This document shows, piece after piece, positions 8,426-16,696 of a stretch of DNA of 64,000 nt. A program made the position numbers and the translations under genes. The DNA is from Coriobacteriia bacterium. Lineage in GTDB: Bacteria; Actinomycetota; Coriobacteriia; Anaerosomatales; Anaerosomataceae. The notes below the pieces were generated by a model that was given only the letters and a program-made list of their open reading frames with translations, ran no database searches and was not told the DNA's origin. The DNA lies in NCBI GenBank assembly GCA_016938135.1, contig JAFGVD010000025.1:62001-126000 (forward strand). Direction: 5' to 3'. Position 1 is the stretch's first letter; the number at the start of each line of letters is the position of its first letter.

Positions 8426-9178
8426 CTATCGCTGCGCGTTCGCGATAATCGCGTCGTGCCAGTAGAGCGCCATTCCTTCGTGGATCGTCTCGTAGGTCGC
8501 TGTGAAGCGGGGATCGGCGATGTACATCTCGGCGAGGTTCACATGCATCTCATGCGAGCACGGGTAGAACCACGTGTCGATCTGCAGCCGGGCTTGCTCA
8601 GCGAGGTCCATCGCGCGCGGGTCCGTGGCAGGAACGCCGGCATCCATCAGCGCGGCGGTATCCGTGTTGATCTGGTCGCTCTCGGCCTTGAAGCGCGCCC
8701 AGTCTTCTTTGGAGTAGCGAGCACTGCGTCGGGCCGACTCCTGATAGGCGTCGGTCTCGCCCCAGCGCTCTTCGGCTTCCTTCTCGTGCTCTGAGGGGTC
8801 GAAGTCGCCAAAGACCTCGAACATCTCTTCTTTGTTCATCGTTATGCCTTTCTGTGCGCCATCGATCGCTTTGTCGATTGCATCGATCATATGGGCCAGG
8901 TGTTCGGCCTTCTCGGCCAACAGACGTCGCTGTGAAACGAGCGCCTCGAAGCGGTCGAACTCCGGGTCGTTTATGACCTCGCGTATGTCCTCAAGTGAGA
9001 ACCCGAGCTCCCTATAGAACAGGACCTGCTGCAACGTGGCGAGGTTCTCGTCTGTGTAGAGCCGGTATCCCGCATCCGAGCGTTCCGAGGGGGAGAGCAA
9101 GCCCAGCCGGTCGTAGTGATGCAGCGCACGAATGCTGATCCCTGCGAGTGAGGCCACATCGCCAACGGTCATTCCCAT
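8426..9178 (-). CDS. MerR-family regulator with TipAS antibiotic-binding domain
   Basis: A 250-residue TipA-like activator. Residues 1-75 are the MerR winged helix-turn-helix (VGDVASLAGISIRALHHYDRLGLL, then SDAGYRLYTDENLATLQQ), followed by a dimerisation coiled coil (about 80-112). From residue 114 the TipAS domain begins (MNKEEMFEVFGDFDPSEHE ... RWGETDAYQES), the globin-like fold that binds thiopeptides and other multidrug ligands. An internal ATG at 8839 with AGAAAGG before it could give a separate TipAS protein, as known for Streptomyces TipA. AGGAGGTGATC precedes the main ATG. It is read divergently from the LOG gene; its own promoter carries a MerR-type operator. Confidence 0.93.
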   Translation of the reverse strand: MGMTVGDVASLAGISIRALHHYDRLGLLSPSERSDAGYRLYTDENLATLQQVLFYRELGFSLEDIREVINDPEFDRFEALVSQRRLLAEKAEHLAHMIDAIDKAIDGAQKGITMNKEEMFEVFGDFDPSEHEKEAEERWGETDAYQESARRSARYSKEDWARFKAESDQINTDTAALMDAGVPATDPRAMDLAEQARLQIDTWFYPCSHEMHVNLAEMYIADPRFTATYETIHEGMALYWHDAIIANAQR

Positions 9179-9199
9179 TCCTGATCACCTCCTGGGCGC

Positions 9200-9230
9200 A
9201 CTCTAAACCCTAACGTAACGTCAGGGTCAA
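9200..9230 (-). promoter_or_regulatory. MerR-type promoter and operator of the tipA-like gene
   Basis: On the minus strand TTGACC (9225-9230) and TAGAGT (9200-9205) stand as -35 and -10 boxes separated by exactly 19 bases. The 19-20 bp spacer is the hallmark of promoters activated by MerR proteins. A near-perfect 21-base palindrome (9207-9227, half-site CCCTNACGT) fills the spacer. It is about 22 bases before the start codon, so the regulator very probably controls itself. Confidence 0.85.
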
Positions 9231-9309
9231 GTCTCTTTGCGAGAAGGGCTGCTTTCTTGTGACCGACAAGCTGCTAGGATTGGCTCATCCCTTATCGCAG
9301 GAGGAGCAC

Positions 9310-10044
9310 ATGAGCGAGATCAATCCCAACGACCTCGACGCGTACCCGGCGTCATTACTCGAACAGGTAGTAGGCGCCGAAGCGGAGTTTCTCGCCGGCG
9401 GACACGGACATGCCGAGAACACCGAGAGCGCGGTGCGCATCTTTCTGGAGTTCCTGCGCGGCTTCGAGTTCCTCAACATCGACGTGCCCATGGTCACGGT
9501 GTTCGGCTCGGCGCGTTTTTCTGAGGACCATCCGCACTATGAGCTTGCGCGCGGCATGGGTAGAAGACTTGCCGAGGCGGGCTACAGTGTCATGACTGGT
9601 GGCGGCCCGGGGATCATGGAGGCTGCCAACCGCGGTGCCCAGGAGGCTGGCGGGCTGTCACTGGGCGCCAATATCCACCTCCCGCACGAGCAGGACCCCA
9701 ATCCGTACCTGGACCGTGTCATGACGTTCGAGCACTTCTTCGTGCGCAAGGTGATGATGGTGAAGTACTCACGGGCATTCGTCATCATGCCCGGGGGTTT
9801 TGGGACACTGGACGAGCTGTTCGAGGCCGTCACGCTCATCCAGACCGGCAAGATGGAGTCGTTCCCCGTGGTCGCGATGGGTACTGAGTTCTGGGGACCC
9901 ATGATGGAGTTCTTCAAAGAGAAGCTGGTTACAGAGGGGACTATCTCTCCGGGTGATATCGATCTTGTCCACATGACTGATTCGTGCGAGGAAGCCGTTG
10001 AGTACATCAAGGCGCATCCGCACGGCAATCACTTCAACGTATAG
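9310..10044 (+). CDS. LOG-family (TIGR00730-like) Rossmann protein
   Basis: A 244-residue member of the LOG family, often misnamed lysine decarboxylase. Diagnostic motifs are GGGPGIMEAANRGA (nucleotide-binding, about residue 96) and PGGFGTLDELFE (about residue 158). The known activity in the family is cytokinin riboside monophosphate phosphoribohydrolase, in bacteria probably a nucleotide 5'-monophosphate nucleosidase. The ATG at 9310 with GCAGGAGGAGC upstream is preferred over the earlier GTG, which has no site. An HAD-fold gene starts 18 bases behind it, so they may form an operon. Confidence 0.9.
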   Translation: MSEINPNDLDAYPASLLEQVVGAEAEFLAGGHGHAENTESAVRIFLEFLRGFEFLNIDVPMVTVFGSARFSEDHPHYELARGMGRRLAEAGYSVMTGGGPGIMEAANRGAQEAGGLSLGANIHLPHEQDPNPYLDRVMTFEHFFVRKVMMVKYSRAFVIMPGGFGTLDELFEAVTLIQTGKMESFPVVAMGTEFWGPMMEFFKEKLVTEGTISPGDIDLVHMTDSCEEAVEYIKAHPHGNHFNV

Positions 10045-10062
10045 AAGGTACAGGCAACGACA

Positions 10063-10533
10063 ATGCTGAGCATCGATATCCCCGGTCGGGGCGCCTTGCA
10101 GCTGGAGTACCTTGTCCTGGACGTGAACGGGACGCTTACGCTCGACGGTGAGGTAGTCGCGGGCGTATCTGGGGCGCTCACGGTTCTTTCCGGCGCCCTG
10201 CATGTGGTCGCTATCACTGCCGATACCCGTGGCAGGGCTGCAGAAATGGCCTCGGCCCTCGGGATCGATCTGCATATCATCGAGAGGGGAGCCGAGGCCG
10301 CGCAGAAGCTCGCGTTCGTTCGTGAGCTGGGTGCCGCCGGGGTGGTGGCTATCGGCAACGGAGCCAACGACGCCGCGATGCTGCGTGAGGCGGCGCTGGG
10401 CGTCTGCGTGATAGCAGGTGAGGGCGCCTCGGCCGAGGCAGTACGCGCGGCTGATGTGATGACGACAGGGATCGAGCAGGCCCTTGGACTGCTGCAACAT
10501 CCCACCCGACTCGTTGCGACTATGAGGCACTGA
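10063..10533 (+). CDS. HAD-superfamily protein, soluble P-type-ATPase-like
   Basis: A 156-residue HAD-fold protein. Motif I is DVNGTL (about residues 20-25), with Asn where phosphatases have the second Asp; this DxNGT form is typical of the group called soluble P-type ATPases (COG4087). Motif II is ITADTRG and the motif IV region is IGNGANDAAML. The size and absence of a cap or membrane domain fit a stand-alone phosphorylation domain; the substrate is unknown. It is placed between the LOG gene and an EamA transporter on the same strand with short gaps. Confidence 0.82.
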   Translation: MLSIDIPGRGALQLEYLVLDVNGTLTLDGEVVAGVSGALTVLSGALHVVAITADTRGRAAEMASALGIDLHIIERGAEAAQKLAFVRELGAAGVVAIGNGANDAAMLREAALGVCVIAGEGASAEAVRAADVMTTGIEQALGLLQHPTRLVATMRH

Positions 10534-10536
10534 CAC

Positions 10537-11385
10537 ATGCTGACACCCGTTCTCGCGATCCTCACCTCGCTCGGCTTTGGTGCATCTGACTTCTTCGGCG
10601 GCCTTGCGAGTCGCCGTGAGTCGCCTGTGAAGGTCACAGCCAATGCCCACGTCCTGGAGATAGGGCTGTTCGCGCTTGTGTTGCTCTTCAGCCCGGGCGC
10701 TCGCTTCGTCACGGCCGACCTGGGCTGGGGTGCGGTCGCCGGGGTCGTGGGAGGCGTGGGTGTCTCGGCGCTTTATGCTGCGCTGGCCTCCGGGCGCATG
10801 GGAGTGGTTGCGCCCATCACTGCGGGCCTGTCCGGCTCGGTCCCCGCTCTCTATGACCTTCTCAGTGGTACACGCGTAGGGCCGCTTTCCGTCGCAGGCC
10901 TGGCGCTTGCCGTCATAGCTGTGGTCGTCGTAAGCCTTGCGCCCGGTCACGAGGAGGACGAGGGACGCACGATGTCGGCGAGGTCGCTCGGGCTCGCTGT
11001 CTTAGCGGGAGCATGTTTCGGGACGGGCTTTATCGCCCTGTCTTTCACTACTCCGGGGTCCGGTTTTTGGCCGCTTCTTGTTGCGCGCGTCACGTCCGCG
11101 GTCATGCTGCTCGCCCTGGCTGCGATCTTGGGCCGTGGGCTGGTCGCCGACAAGGCCGCACGATCGCCCATCATAGCCGCCGCAGTGTTCGAGGCCTTCG
11201 CGAACGTCACCATTCTTCTCGCGATCCGAATCGGTCCGCTGGCGGTCGCAACGGTTCTGGGCTCCATGTTCCCTGTAGTGGTGTTGCTTCTCGCTCGCGT
11301 CTTCCTGGGCGAGAAGCTCCGCTGGATGCAGCGAGCGGGAGTCGCTTTGGCCTTGATCGCGGTGGTGCTGACGGCGATTCCCTGA
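10537..11385 (+). CDS. EamA/DMT-family transporter
   Basis: A 282-residue membrane protein of ten predicted helices arranged as two EamA repeats. The first repeat ends near residue 130 with a charged loop (GHEEDEGRTMSARS) and the second contains the family-typical ending PLAVATVLGSMFPVVVLLLAR-FLGEKL. The start ATG is 4 bases after the HAD gene stop. Members export amino acids, nucleosides or other metabolites; direction and substrate are not evident. The neighbouring pseudouridine genes make a nucleoside-related role conceivable, but this is only context. Confidence 0.88.
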   Translation: MLTPVLAILTSLGFGASDFFGGLASRRESPVKVTANAHVLEIGLFALVLLFSPGARFVTADLGWGAVAGVVGGVGVSALYAALASGRMGVVAPITAGLSGSVPALYDLLSGTRVGPLSVAGLALAVIAVVVVSLAPGHEEDEGRTMSARSLGLAVLAGACFGTGFIALSFTTPGSGFWPLLVARVTSAVMLLALAAILGRGLVADKAARSPIIAAAVFEAFANVTILLAIRIGPLAVATVLGSMFPVVVLLLARVFLGEKLRWMQRAGVALALIAVVLTAIP

Positions 11386-11458
11386 GGGCGCCATCATCCG
11401 GTTCATGTCCACCGGTGTCATTCCCGGGCGGGTATGACTTCCGAGAGGAGATGTGACC

Positions 11459-12385
11459 ATGGCAAGACGCATACTGGTGATCGGCGGCGCCAATACCGAC
11501 ATCATCGGCCTGCCCGATTCCAGTCTTCTCCCACATGACTCCAATCCCGGGCACGTGCGCATGGGCCATGGTGGTGTAGGTCGCAATATCGCCGAGAACC
11601 TCGCCAGGCTGGGCGTGGATGTGAACCTGGTGACGGCGGTAGGCGATGATGCGTCGGGCTTGGCGTTGATCGAGGCCTGCGAAGCAGCGGGGATCAGCAC
11701 CTCGGGATCGCTGGTCGTCCCGGGTGCGAGTTCTTCCAGCTATCTGGCCATCATGGATGCCGAACATGACCTTGAGGTCGCCATAAACGACATGCGCGTC
11801 CTGGAGCATCTCACACCTCAATACCTCGACCGGGTGGCGACGAAGCTCGGCGATCCAGCGCTAGTGGTCTTCGACACCAACCTGCCGCAGGTCACGCTCG
11901 AGCATGGGTCGACGTTGTGGCCCGGGGCTCGCAAGCTCCTCGATCCCGTCTCGGCTCCCAAAGCGGTCAAGGCTGCAGGTATTCTGGGCAGGCTGGATGT
12001 GTTGAAAGCCAATGAGTTGGAGGCGTCAGTCCTGGCGGGTGTGTCCATGCACACCCAAGAAGGGCTCAACCGGGGAATCGACGTGTTGCTTGACGCAGGC
12101 ATCCGCGAGGTGTTCATCAGCATGGGCGAGCGGGGAGTGTACTGCGCGGACTCGACCGATAGGTTCGCGGTCAGCGCCCCGCATGTCGCCATTGCCAACA
12201 CCACCGGGGCCGGGGACGCGTTCGCGGCGGGCATCGCGTACGCGACTCTGGAAGGAATGGGGCTCCGGGACGCCGCAGAGTTCGCATCGGCGGTTGCGGG
12301 TATCACACTGGTTACCGAGAGAACGGTCAGTCAGGCTTTGACTGCCGAGGCTGCACACTTGCAAGCAGGGAGGCGGGCACAGTGA
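11459..12385 (+). CDS. psuK: Pseudouridine kinase (PfkB family)
   Basis: A 308-residue ribokinase-type kinase. N-terminal GGANTDIIG, a GGVGRNIAENLARLG substrate region and the C-terminal NTTGAGDAFAAGI anion hole with catalytic Asp are all present. The assignment to pseudouridine rests on the next gene, which is a clear pseudouridine-5'-phosphate glycosidase overlapping it by 4 bases; the pair degrades pseudouridine to uracil and ribose 5-phosphate. The ATG at 11459 is chosen over the GTG at 11453 because the GAGAGGAG box would be too close to the GTG. Confidence 0.88.
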   Translation: MARRILVIGGANTDIIGLPDSSLLPHDSNPGHVRMGHGGVGRNIAENLARLGVDVNLVTAVGDDASGLALIEACEAAGISTSGSLVVPGASSSSYLAIMDAEHDLEVAINDMRVLEHLTPQYLDRVATKLGDPALVVFDTNLPQVTLEHGSTLWPGARKLLDPVSAPKAVKAAGILGRLDVLKANELEASVLAGVSMHTQEGLNRGIDVLLDAGIREVFISMGERGVYCADSTDRFAVSAPHVAIANTTGAGDAFAAGIAYATLEGMGLRDAAEFASAVAGITLVTERTVSQALTAEAAHLQAGRRAQ

Positions 12386-13284
12386 ACATGGGTATCGATA
12401 TCGCGCCATCGGTGGCCGAGGCTTTGGCGATGGGGGCCCCCGTTGTGGCGCTGGAATCCACCATCATCTCGCACGGCTTCCCGTATCCGGCTAATGTCGA
12501 GTGTGCTCGCGAGGCACAGCGGGTGGCGCGCGAGGAGGGTGTCATCCCGGCTACGGTCGCTATCCTCAACGGTCGCCCCACCGTAGGACTCACAGATGAG
12601 CAGATGGAGCATCTGGGAACCGCACCGGGGATCGCAAAGGCGAGTCGTCGGGATATCGCCATGCTCGCCTCGCGTGGCGCGGACGGCGCCACCACCGTGG
12701 CGGGCACGATGCTCATCTCGGCCATGGCAGGAATCCGCGTCTTCGCAACGGGCGGCATCGGCGGCGTGCATCGCGGCGCGGGGGAGAGCTTCGATATATC
12801 AGCAGACCTCATCGAGCTTTCGCGCACTGATGTCACGGTCGTTTGCGCGGGGGCGAAGTCGATCCTCGATATCGGCCTGACCCTGGAGTACCTGGAGACC
12901 CACGGCGTCCCCGTGGTGGGATATCGCACTGATGAGTTCCCCGCGTTCTACACGCGCAGCAGTGGTTTTGGCGTGGACGCGCGGGTGGAATCCGCCGAGG
13001 AGATCGCCGCGTTCATGCGCGCGAAGCGCGGGCTCGCTCTTGGAGGCGGAGCGGTCATAGCCAACCCCATACCGCAGGAGTACGAGCTCGACTCGAAGAT
13101 GCTTGATGGCGTCATCGCGTCGGCGTTGGCCGAGGCGGACGAGGCCGGAGTGCACGGCAAGGAGGTCACGCCGTTTTTGCTGGCGCGGATACATGAGCTG
13201 ACCGGTGGGGCGAGTGAGGAAGCCAACAAGCAGCTTGTCTACTCTAACGTCCGGCTGGCGGCGCAGATCGCCCGTGCGCTCTAG
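12382..13284 (+). CDS. psuG: Pseudouridine-5'-phosphate glycosidase
   Basis: A 300-residue PsuG/IndA enzyme. Recognisable are VVALESTIISHGFPYP near the N-terminus, the block NGRPTVGLTDEQMEHL, FATGGIGGVHRGAGESFDIS, CAGAKSILDI with the catalytic lysine, and the C-terminal ANKQLVYSNVRLAAQIA. It cleaves the C-C bond of pseudouridine 5'-phosphate to uracil and ribose 5-phosphate. The GTG at 12382 overlaps the psuK stop (GTGA), with GGGAGGC upstream; an ATG two codons later is an alternative. The stop TAG shares its bases (CTAG) with the stop of the opposite-strand gene. Confidence 0.95.
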   Translation: MNMGIDIAPSVAEALAMGAPVVALESTIISHGFPYPANVECAREAQRVAREEGVIPATVAILNGRPTVGLTDEQMEHLGTAPGIAKASRRDIAMLASRGADGATTVAGTMLISAMAGIRVFATGGIGGVHRGAGESFDISADLIELSRTDVTVVCAGAKSILDIGLTLEYLETHGVPVVGYRTDEFPAFYTRSSGFGVDARVESAEEIAAFMRAKRGLALGGGAVIANPIPQEYELDSKMLDGVIASALAEADEAGVHGKEVTPFLLARIHELTGGASEEANKQLVYSNVRLAAQIARAL

Positions 13285-13514
13285 TGCTTGCGTTTCCCGC
13301 CCACGCAGCGCGGTGAGACGCACACGCTGCACGATCCCATGCACATGGCGATAGGCATGCCACACGCTGTGCACCTGAACCTGTGGGGGACAAGGGGGGC
13401 ACCGCAGCGCTCGCACAGCCCCGGGTCTTCGGAGGGCTCGGCCCACGTGTCTTCGAGCAAGACGCTCGGGTCAGAGACCTCGTAGCGTTCGTGGGTGTTG
13501 TTATCGGAGCTCAT
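13281..13514 (-). CDS. Small cysteine-rich zinc-ribbon protein
   Basis: A 77-residue protein with an acidic N-terminal half and a cysteine-rich C-terminal half: CERCGAP...CTACGMP (a C-x2-C-x10-C-x2-C ribbon), then MCMGSCSVCVSPRC and a basic tail GGKRKH. Eight cysteines suggest one or two zinc sites. There is no signal peptide. I do not recognise the family. It is convergent with psuG and shares the four-base stop region with it. The start is the only Met at the head of the open frame; the upstream purine content is weak. Confidence 0.6.
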   Translation of the reverse strand: MSSDNNTHERYEVSDPSVLLEDTWAEPSEDPGLCERCGAPLVPHRFRCTACGMPIAMCMGSCSVCVSPRCVGGKRKH

Positions 13515-13575
13515 ACCGGAAGCCTAGCAAAAACCACGCCATACGGTGGCGACAACGCCTAGAGGTGCTCGCGCA

Positions 13576-14358
13576 TCACCAGAGGCGATAGACCCCGCCG
13601 CGACTCTCGACCTGCGCCGGGATTTCGAACAGTGCCGAGAGGCGCTCATCTGTCAGCATCTCGTCTTTGCAACCGTCCGCGAACACACGTCCGTTCTTGA
13701 GCATGATGACCCGATCGACCTCCGGCACGATGTCTTCGATATGGTGCGTGATCAACACGAGTCCCCGTCCGGCTTTCAGGAGCGCGCGGAGCGTCCGTAG
13801 GAAGTGGTAGCTGGCGTTGGCGTCCAGGCCGTCGCAGGGCTCATCAAGCACGAGCGTGGGTGGGTCGAACACCAGGGCGCGTGCGATAAGCACCCGGCGG
13901 GCCTCGCCGGTGGAGAGCACGTTCATCGTTTGTCCGGCAAGGCGCGTGATCTCAAGCTCGGCCATCAGCGCGGTGACACGATCGCGCATGGCGGGTGTGA
14001 CGTCCGCGCGACGATACAACCCTACCGACCCGAAGTACCCCGACATGACCGCGTCGGTCACTTCCACCTTGCGGTCGTAGTCCTCCTGGAGCGAATCCGA
14101 CACGACACCGAAGAGCTTGCGTGCCTCGAACAGGTCCCAGTGCTCGCGTCCGCGTAGCAGCATCGCCGGAGTGTCGCCCGCAAGCGGGAGGATGTCGCGC
14201 GTGAGCAGCTTGAGCAGCGTGGACTTCCCCGCGCCGTTGGGGCCCAGGATCGCGATACGCTCTCCCTCGCGGACGGCCAGATTCGCGATGTCCAGGATGG
14301 TCTTCCCATCTCGCACAACGCGGGCGTCGTTCAGTTGGAGTAGTGGCCAAGAGTCCAT
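13576..14358 (-). CDS. ABC ATPase, stand-alone (ModF/YlmA-like)
   Basis: A 260-residue ATPase of the group with no obvious membrane partner. Walker A is GPNGAGKSTLL (about residue 40), Walker B is LVLDEPCDGLDANAS, and the H-loop is ITHHIEDIVPEVDRV. The signature reads LSTGEARRVLIARAL, with Thr for the usual first Gly, a variant common in ModF/PhrA-like proteins. WPLLQLNDARVVRDGKTIL opens the fold. The ATG at 14358 is used because it is the only in-frame Met before the fold; the longer frame reaches 14397. No permease gene is adjacent. Confidence 0.85.
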   Translation of the reverse strand: MDSWPLLQLNDARVVRDGKTILDIANLAVREGERIAILGPNGAGKSTLLKLLTRDILPLAGDTPAMLLRGREHWDLFEARKLFGVVSDSLQEDYDRKVEVTDAVMSGYFGSVGLYRRADVTPAMRDRVTALMAELEITRLAGQTMNVLSTGEARRVLIARALVFDPPTLVLDEPCDGLDANASYHFLRTLRALLKAGRGLVLITHHIEDIVPEVDRVIMLKNGRVFADGCKDEMLTDERLSALFEIPAQVESRGGVYRLW

Positions 14359-14417
14359 CGTGTCATCGTAGCCCAGACCGACTCGCCCCGCACGCATGGG
14401 GTGTACCGGTCGTGGTG

Positions 14418-15095
14418 CTAGATCAGGCCCGCCTCGATGAACGCCTGCCGGGTGGAGTTCGTGCTTCCGCCGGACAGCTCAAGGGAGTACTTCTGGTCTG
14501 CCGTCTTGATGGTCACCTTGTCTGGTGTGCTCGCCGTCTCGCCGTCGCCAACCATGCCCACCTTGTACTTCACCTTCTGGATCTGCGAGATGTCCAGTGC
14601 CCAGTTGCCGGGTGTCTCGGCCAGTACCTGTGCCGGGTCCATCTCAAGGTAGCGGTCAGCCAGATTGAAACCTGAAGCGATCTGGGCGCCCCACTGCTTG
14701 AAGAACCCGCCGCCTTCGGCCTTCGCCTTGTCACGGGCCTCGTTCACATGCTGCTTCATCATCTCCTGCGTGGACTGAGCGAACAGGATGCGGTGGTTGG
14801 TCATCACCAGCGTGTAGGTCACGCGTTTGATGAGCCCTGCCTTCATGCGGAGGCCTGCGGCCGCCGAGACGACCCGTTCACCGGTTTGGTCGGGTATCGG
14901 TACCATCGCTGGTTCGGGCGCCGTTGCCGCTGCAGGCGCGGCCTGTGGCGCAGGCGCCGGTGCAGGCGGGACCTGCGGTGCGGATGTCGCCGTGGAGGCG
15001 ACGGGGAGTTGGGCGCCGCAAGATGTGCAGAACGCTGTGTCGGGCTGAGTGGGAGCACCACATTGGGTACAGAAGCGATTCGGTGCAGTGTCCAC
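14418..15095 (-). CDS. Zinc-ribbon protein with PH-like C-terminal domain
   Basis: A 225-residue protein in three parts. Residues 1-30 form a zinc ribbon (FCTQCGAPTQPDTAFCTSCGAQ). Residues about 31-75 are a low-complexity Pro/Ala linker. The rest is a compact domain (VTYTLVMTNHRILFAQ; then VKYKVGMVGDGE and KVTIKTADQKYSLEL) that resembles bacterial PH-like domains by strand pattern; that is my inference. The GTG at 15095 is preferred because AAGGGGG lies 5 bases upstream and the ribbon begins right after it. It is divergent from the alpha/beta hydrolase gene with an 85-base gap. Confidence 0.75.
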   Translation of the reverse strand: MDTAPNRFCTQCGAPTQPDTAFCTSCGAQLPVASTATSAPQVPPAPAPAPQAAPAAATAPEPAMVPIPDQTGERVVSAAAGLRMKAGLIKRVTYTLVMTNHRILFAQSTQEMMKQHVNEARDKAKAEGGGFFKQWGAQIASGFNLADRYLEMDPAQVLAETPGNWALDISQIQKVKYKVGMVGDGETASTPDKVTIKTADQKYSLELSGGSTNSTRQAFIEAGLI

Positions 15096-15180
15096 GGTTC
15101 CCCCTTGGATTCGCCGGGCATATGCTGGGTCCAAGTGTATCCTAAACCCGGGGTGTTTCAGGAGCCCGAGGGAGGCGAGG

Positions 15181-15930
15181 ATGAGTAGGATCGAAACCGC
15201 GCATCACTGGTGGACGACGCCGTTGCGTGTGATTGCTGCCGTCGTGATACTGGCGGTGCTAGGCTTCATCGTCTGGGCAGAGACGCCACTGGGCCCGGCT
15301 CCCGAGGCGCTTGAGGCGCTGCGCAGTTACGGCGGTATCGTGGTCACTGATACGGACAGCGGTCTTCACTTCGCTCCGGAAGGCGACCGCAGCGGCGCTG
15401 GGATCGTCTTCTACCCGGGTGGGCGAGTGGACTATCGTTCCTACGCTCCACTCGCGCGCGCGCTCGCCGAAGACGGCCACGTCGTGGTCATCGTGCGAAT
15501 GCCCTTGAACCTTGCGGTGTTCGGAATCAACCGGGCCTCGGAGGCGATGAGTTCAGACGATGACGTGGACCGCTGGTTTCTAGCCGGTCATTCACTGGGC
15601 GGCGCCATGGCGTGTGTCTTTGCCGCGGACAACCCCCAGGCCATTGCAGGCCTGTGTCTGCTCGCATCCTATCCGCCCGATTCGTCAGACCTGAGCGACA
15701 GTGGCATCCCCGTGATCTCGATCCGTGGCACAGAAGACGGCGGGGATCTTGAGAAGTGGCAGAGCGCTGCCCGTTTGCTGCCGGCGGATACCGTGTTTCT
15801 GGAGCTGCAGGGCGGCAACCACGCTCAGTTCGGGGCGTACGGTGAACAGCCCGGCGATGGAGTGGCGGCTATGTCGGCTGTCCAGCAACTTGAGGCAACG
15901 GTCGCGTTCGTAGAGACGCTTGTGCGGTAA
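15181..15930 (+). CDS. Membrane-anchored alpha/beta hydrolase
   Basis: A 249-residue protein with an N-terminal transmembrane anchor (about residues 16-38, VIAAVVILAVLGFIVWA) and an alpha/beta-hydrolase domain outside. The oxyanion segment is FYPGGRVDY, the nucleophile elbow is AGHSLGGAMA, an acid is likely at ISIRGTEDGG, and the histidine is in ELQGGNHAQFGAYG. This is the alpha/beta_hydrolase_5-like pattern, probably an esterase or lipase; the substrate is unknown. The ATG at 15181 follows GGGAGGCGAGG and begins with the anchor. The 44 codons readable before it overlap the opposite gene. Confidence 0.85.
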   Translation: MSRIETAHHWWTTPLRVIAAVVILAVLGFIVWAETPLGPAPEALEALRSYGGIVVTDTDSGLHFAPEGDRSGAGIVFYPGGRVDYRSYAPLARALAEDGHVVVIVRMPLNLAVFGINRASEAMSSDDDVDRWFLAGHSLGGAMACVFAADNPQAIAGLCLLASYPPDSSDLSDSGIPVISIRGTEDGGDLEKWQSAARLLPADTVFLELQGGNHAQFGAYGEQPGDGVAAMSAVQQLEATVAFVETLVR

Positions 15931-16183
15931 ACGGTCCACACCGTTCATCGAGTTTGTTCGCCAATTCACGAAAACCTTGCTATGATGTCAGTATAGTTAA
16001 TTTGCCATCAGACTAGAGCAGCTGCCTAAAGTAGCCATCATAGCTTGCCGATACAGCCCAGGGACCTGGAAAGCGTGTTTCTAGGTGAGCCGACCTGGAT
16101 GAGCTGGATCAGGCAACCATCACAATCGGAGGTGCTTCGTTCGGACATTCGTCCGTGCTTAGCTGGGGATTAGAAGGGAGTTG
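15931..16183 (+). promoter_or_regulatory. Non-coding leader of the cytochrome operon
   Basis: About 250 bases without an ORF before the NapC-like gene. AT-richer than its surroundings up to 16020, with possible -10 boxes TATGAT (15981-15986) and TATAGT (15992-15997) but no convincing -35. From about 16021 it is GC-rich with several local helices: TTGCC/GGCAA closing 16045-16115, CCTGG/CCAGG repeats, and a clear hairpin CGGAC-ATTC-GTCCG at 16142-16155 shortly before the ribosome-binding site GAAGGGAG. No known riboswitch consensus was recognised. Confidence 0.4.
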
Positions 16184-16693
16184 ATGCTCGTGAAGGAGAA
16201 GACTGAGGAGGATGTCGCCCAGGATGCAGCGCCCAAACGTAAGAAGCGGCTGTATATCTGGCTAGGCGTTCTTCTCGCGGTTGCTGTCATTGCAGTCGCT
16301 GCACTGGAGTACACGTCGTCGCCAGGATTCTGTGCGTCGTGTCACGAAATCGAGCCTTCAGTGGAGGGCTGGCGTGCGTCGGTACATGCGCAGGAAGATG
16401 CGGCAACGTGTCTGGATTGCCACGCTGACCCCGGTTTTGTTGGCGAGATGGTCGCGCATATCGGCGGTCTTCAGGAGGCATACGTGCATCTGACGGTGCA
16501 GCCTGAGGCCGAGGATATCTCCGGACTCGTGCCTGCTGAGCGTTGCTTGGAGTGCCACGAGGACGCATGGGCTGATGAGGCGTTCGCCGCCGATCACCCC
16601 ACCAAAGAGGCGCCATGTGCCGTGTGTCATCGCGATTCCATGCACACCAACGAGAAGCCCGTCTACATCCCCGCTGATGATGGAGGTGAGTAG
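16184..16693 (+). CDS. NapC/NrfH-like membrane tetraheme cytochrome c
   Basis: About 169 residues: a short cytoplasmic charged segment (KEKTEEDVAQ...KRKKR), one transmembrane anchor (about residues 25-45) and an extracytoplasmic domain with four CxxCH heme sites (CASCH, CLDCH, CLECH, CAVCH). The first lies in SPGFCASCHE, the usual NapC/NrfH opening after the anchor. Such proteins oxidise menaquinol and pass electrons to partner multiheme proteins. GAAGGGAG is 3 bases from this ATG and 9 from a GTG at 16190, so the GTG may be the true start. The partner cytochrome gene begins 3 bases after the stop. Confidence 0.9.
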   Translation: MLVKEKTEEDVAQDAAPKRKKRLYIWLGVLLAVAVIAVAALEYTSSPGFCASCHEIEPSVEGWRASVHAQEDAATCLDCHADPGFVGEMVAHIGGLQEAYVHLTVQPEAEDISGLVPAERCLECHEDAWADEAFAADHPTKEAPCAVCHRDSMHTNEKPVYIPADDGGE

Positions 16694-16696
16694 GCC

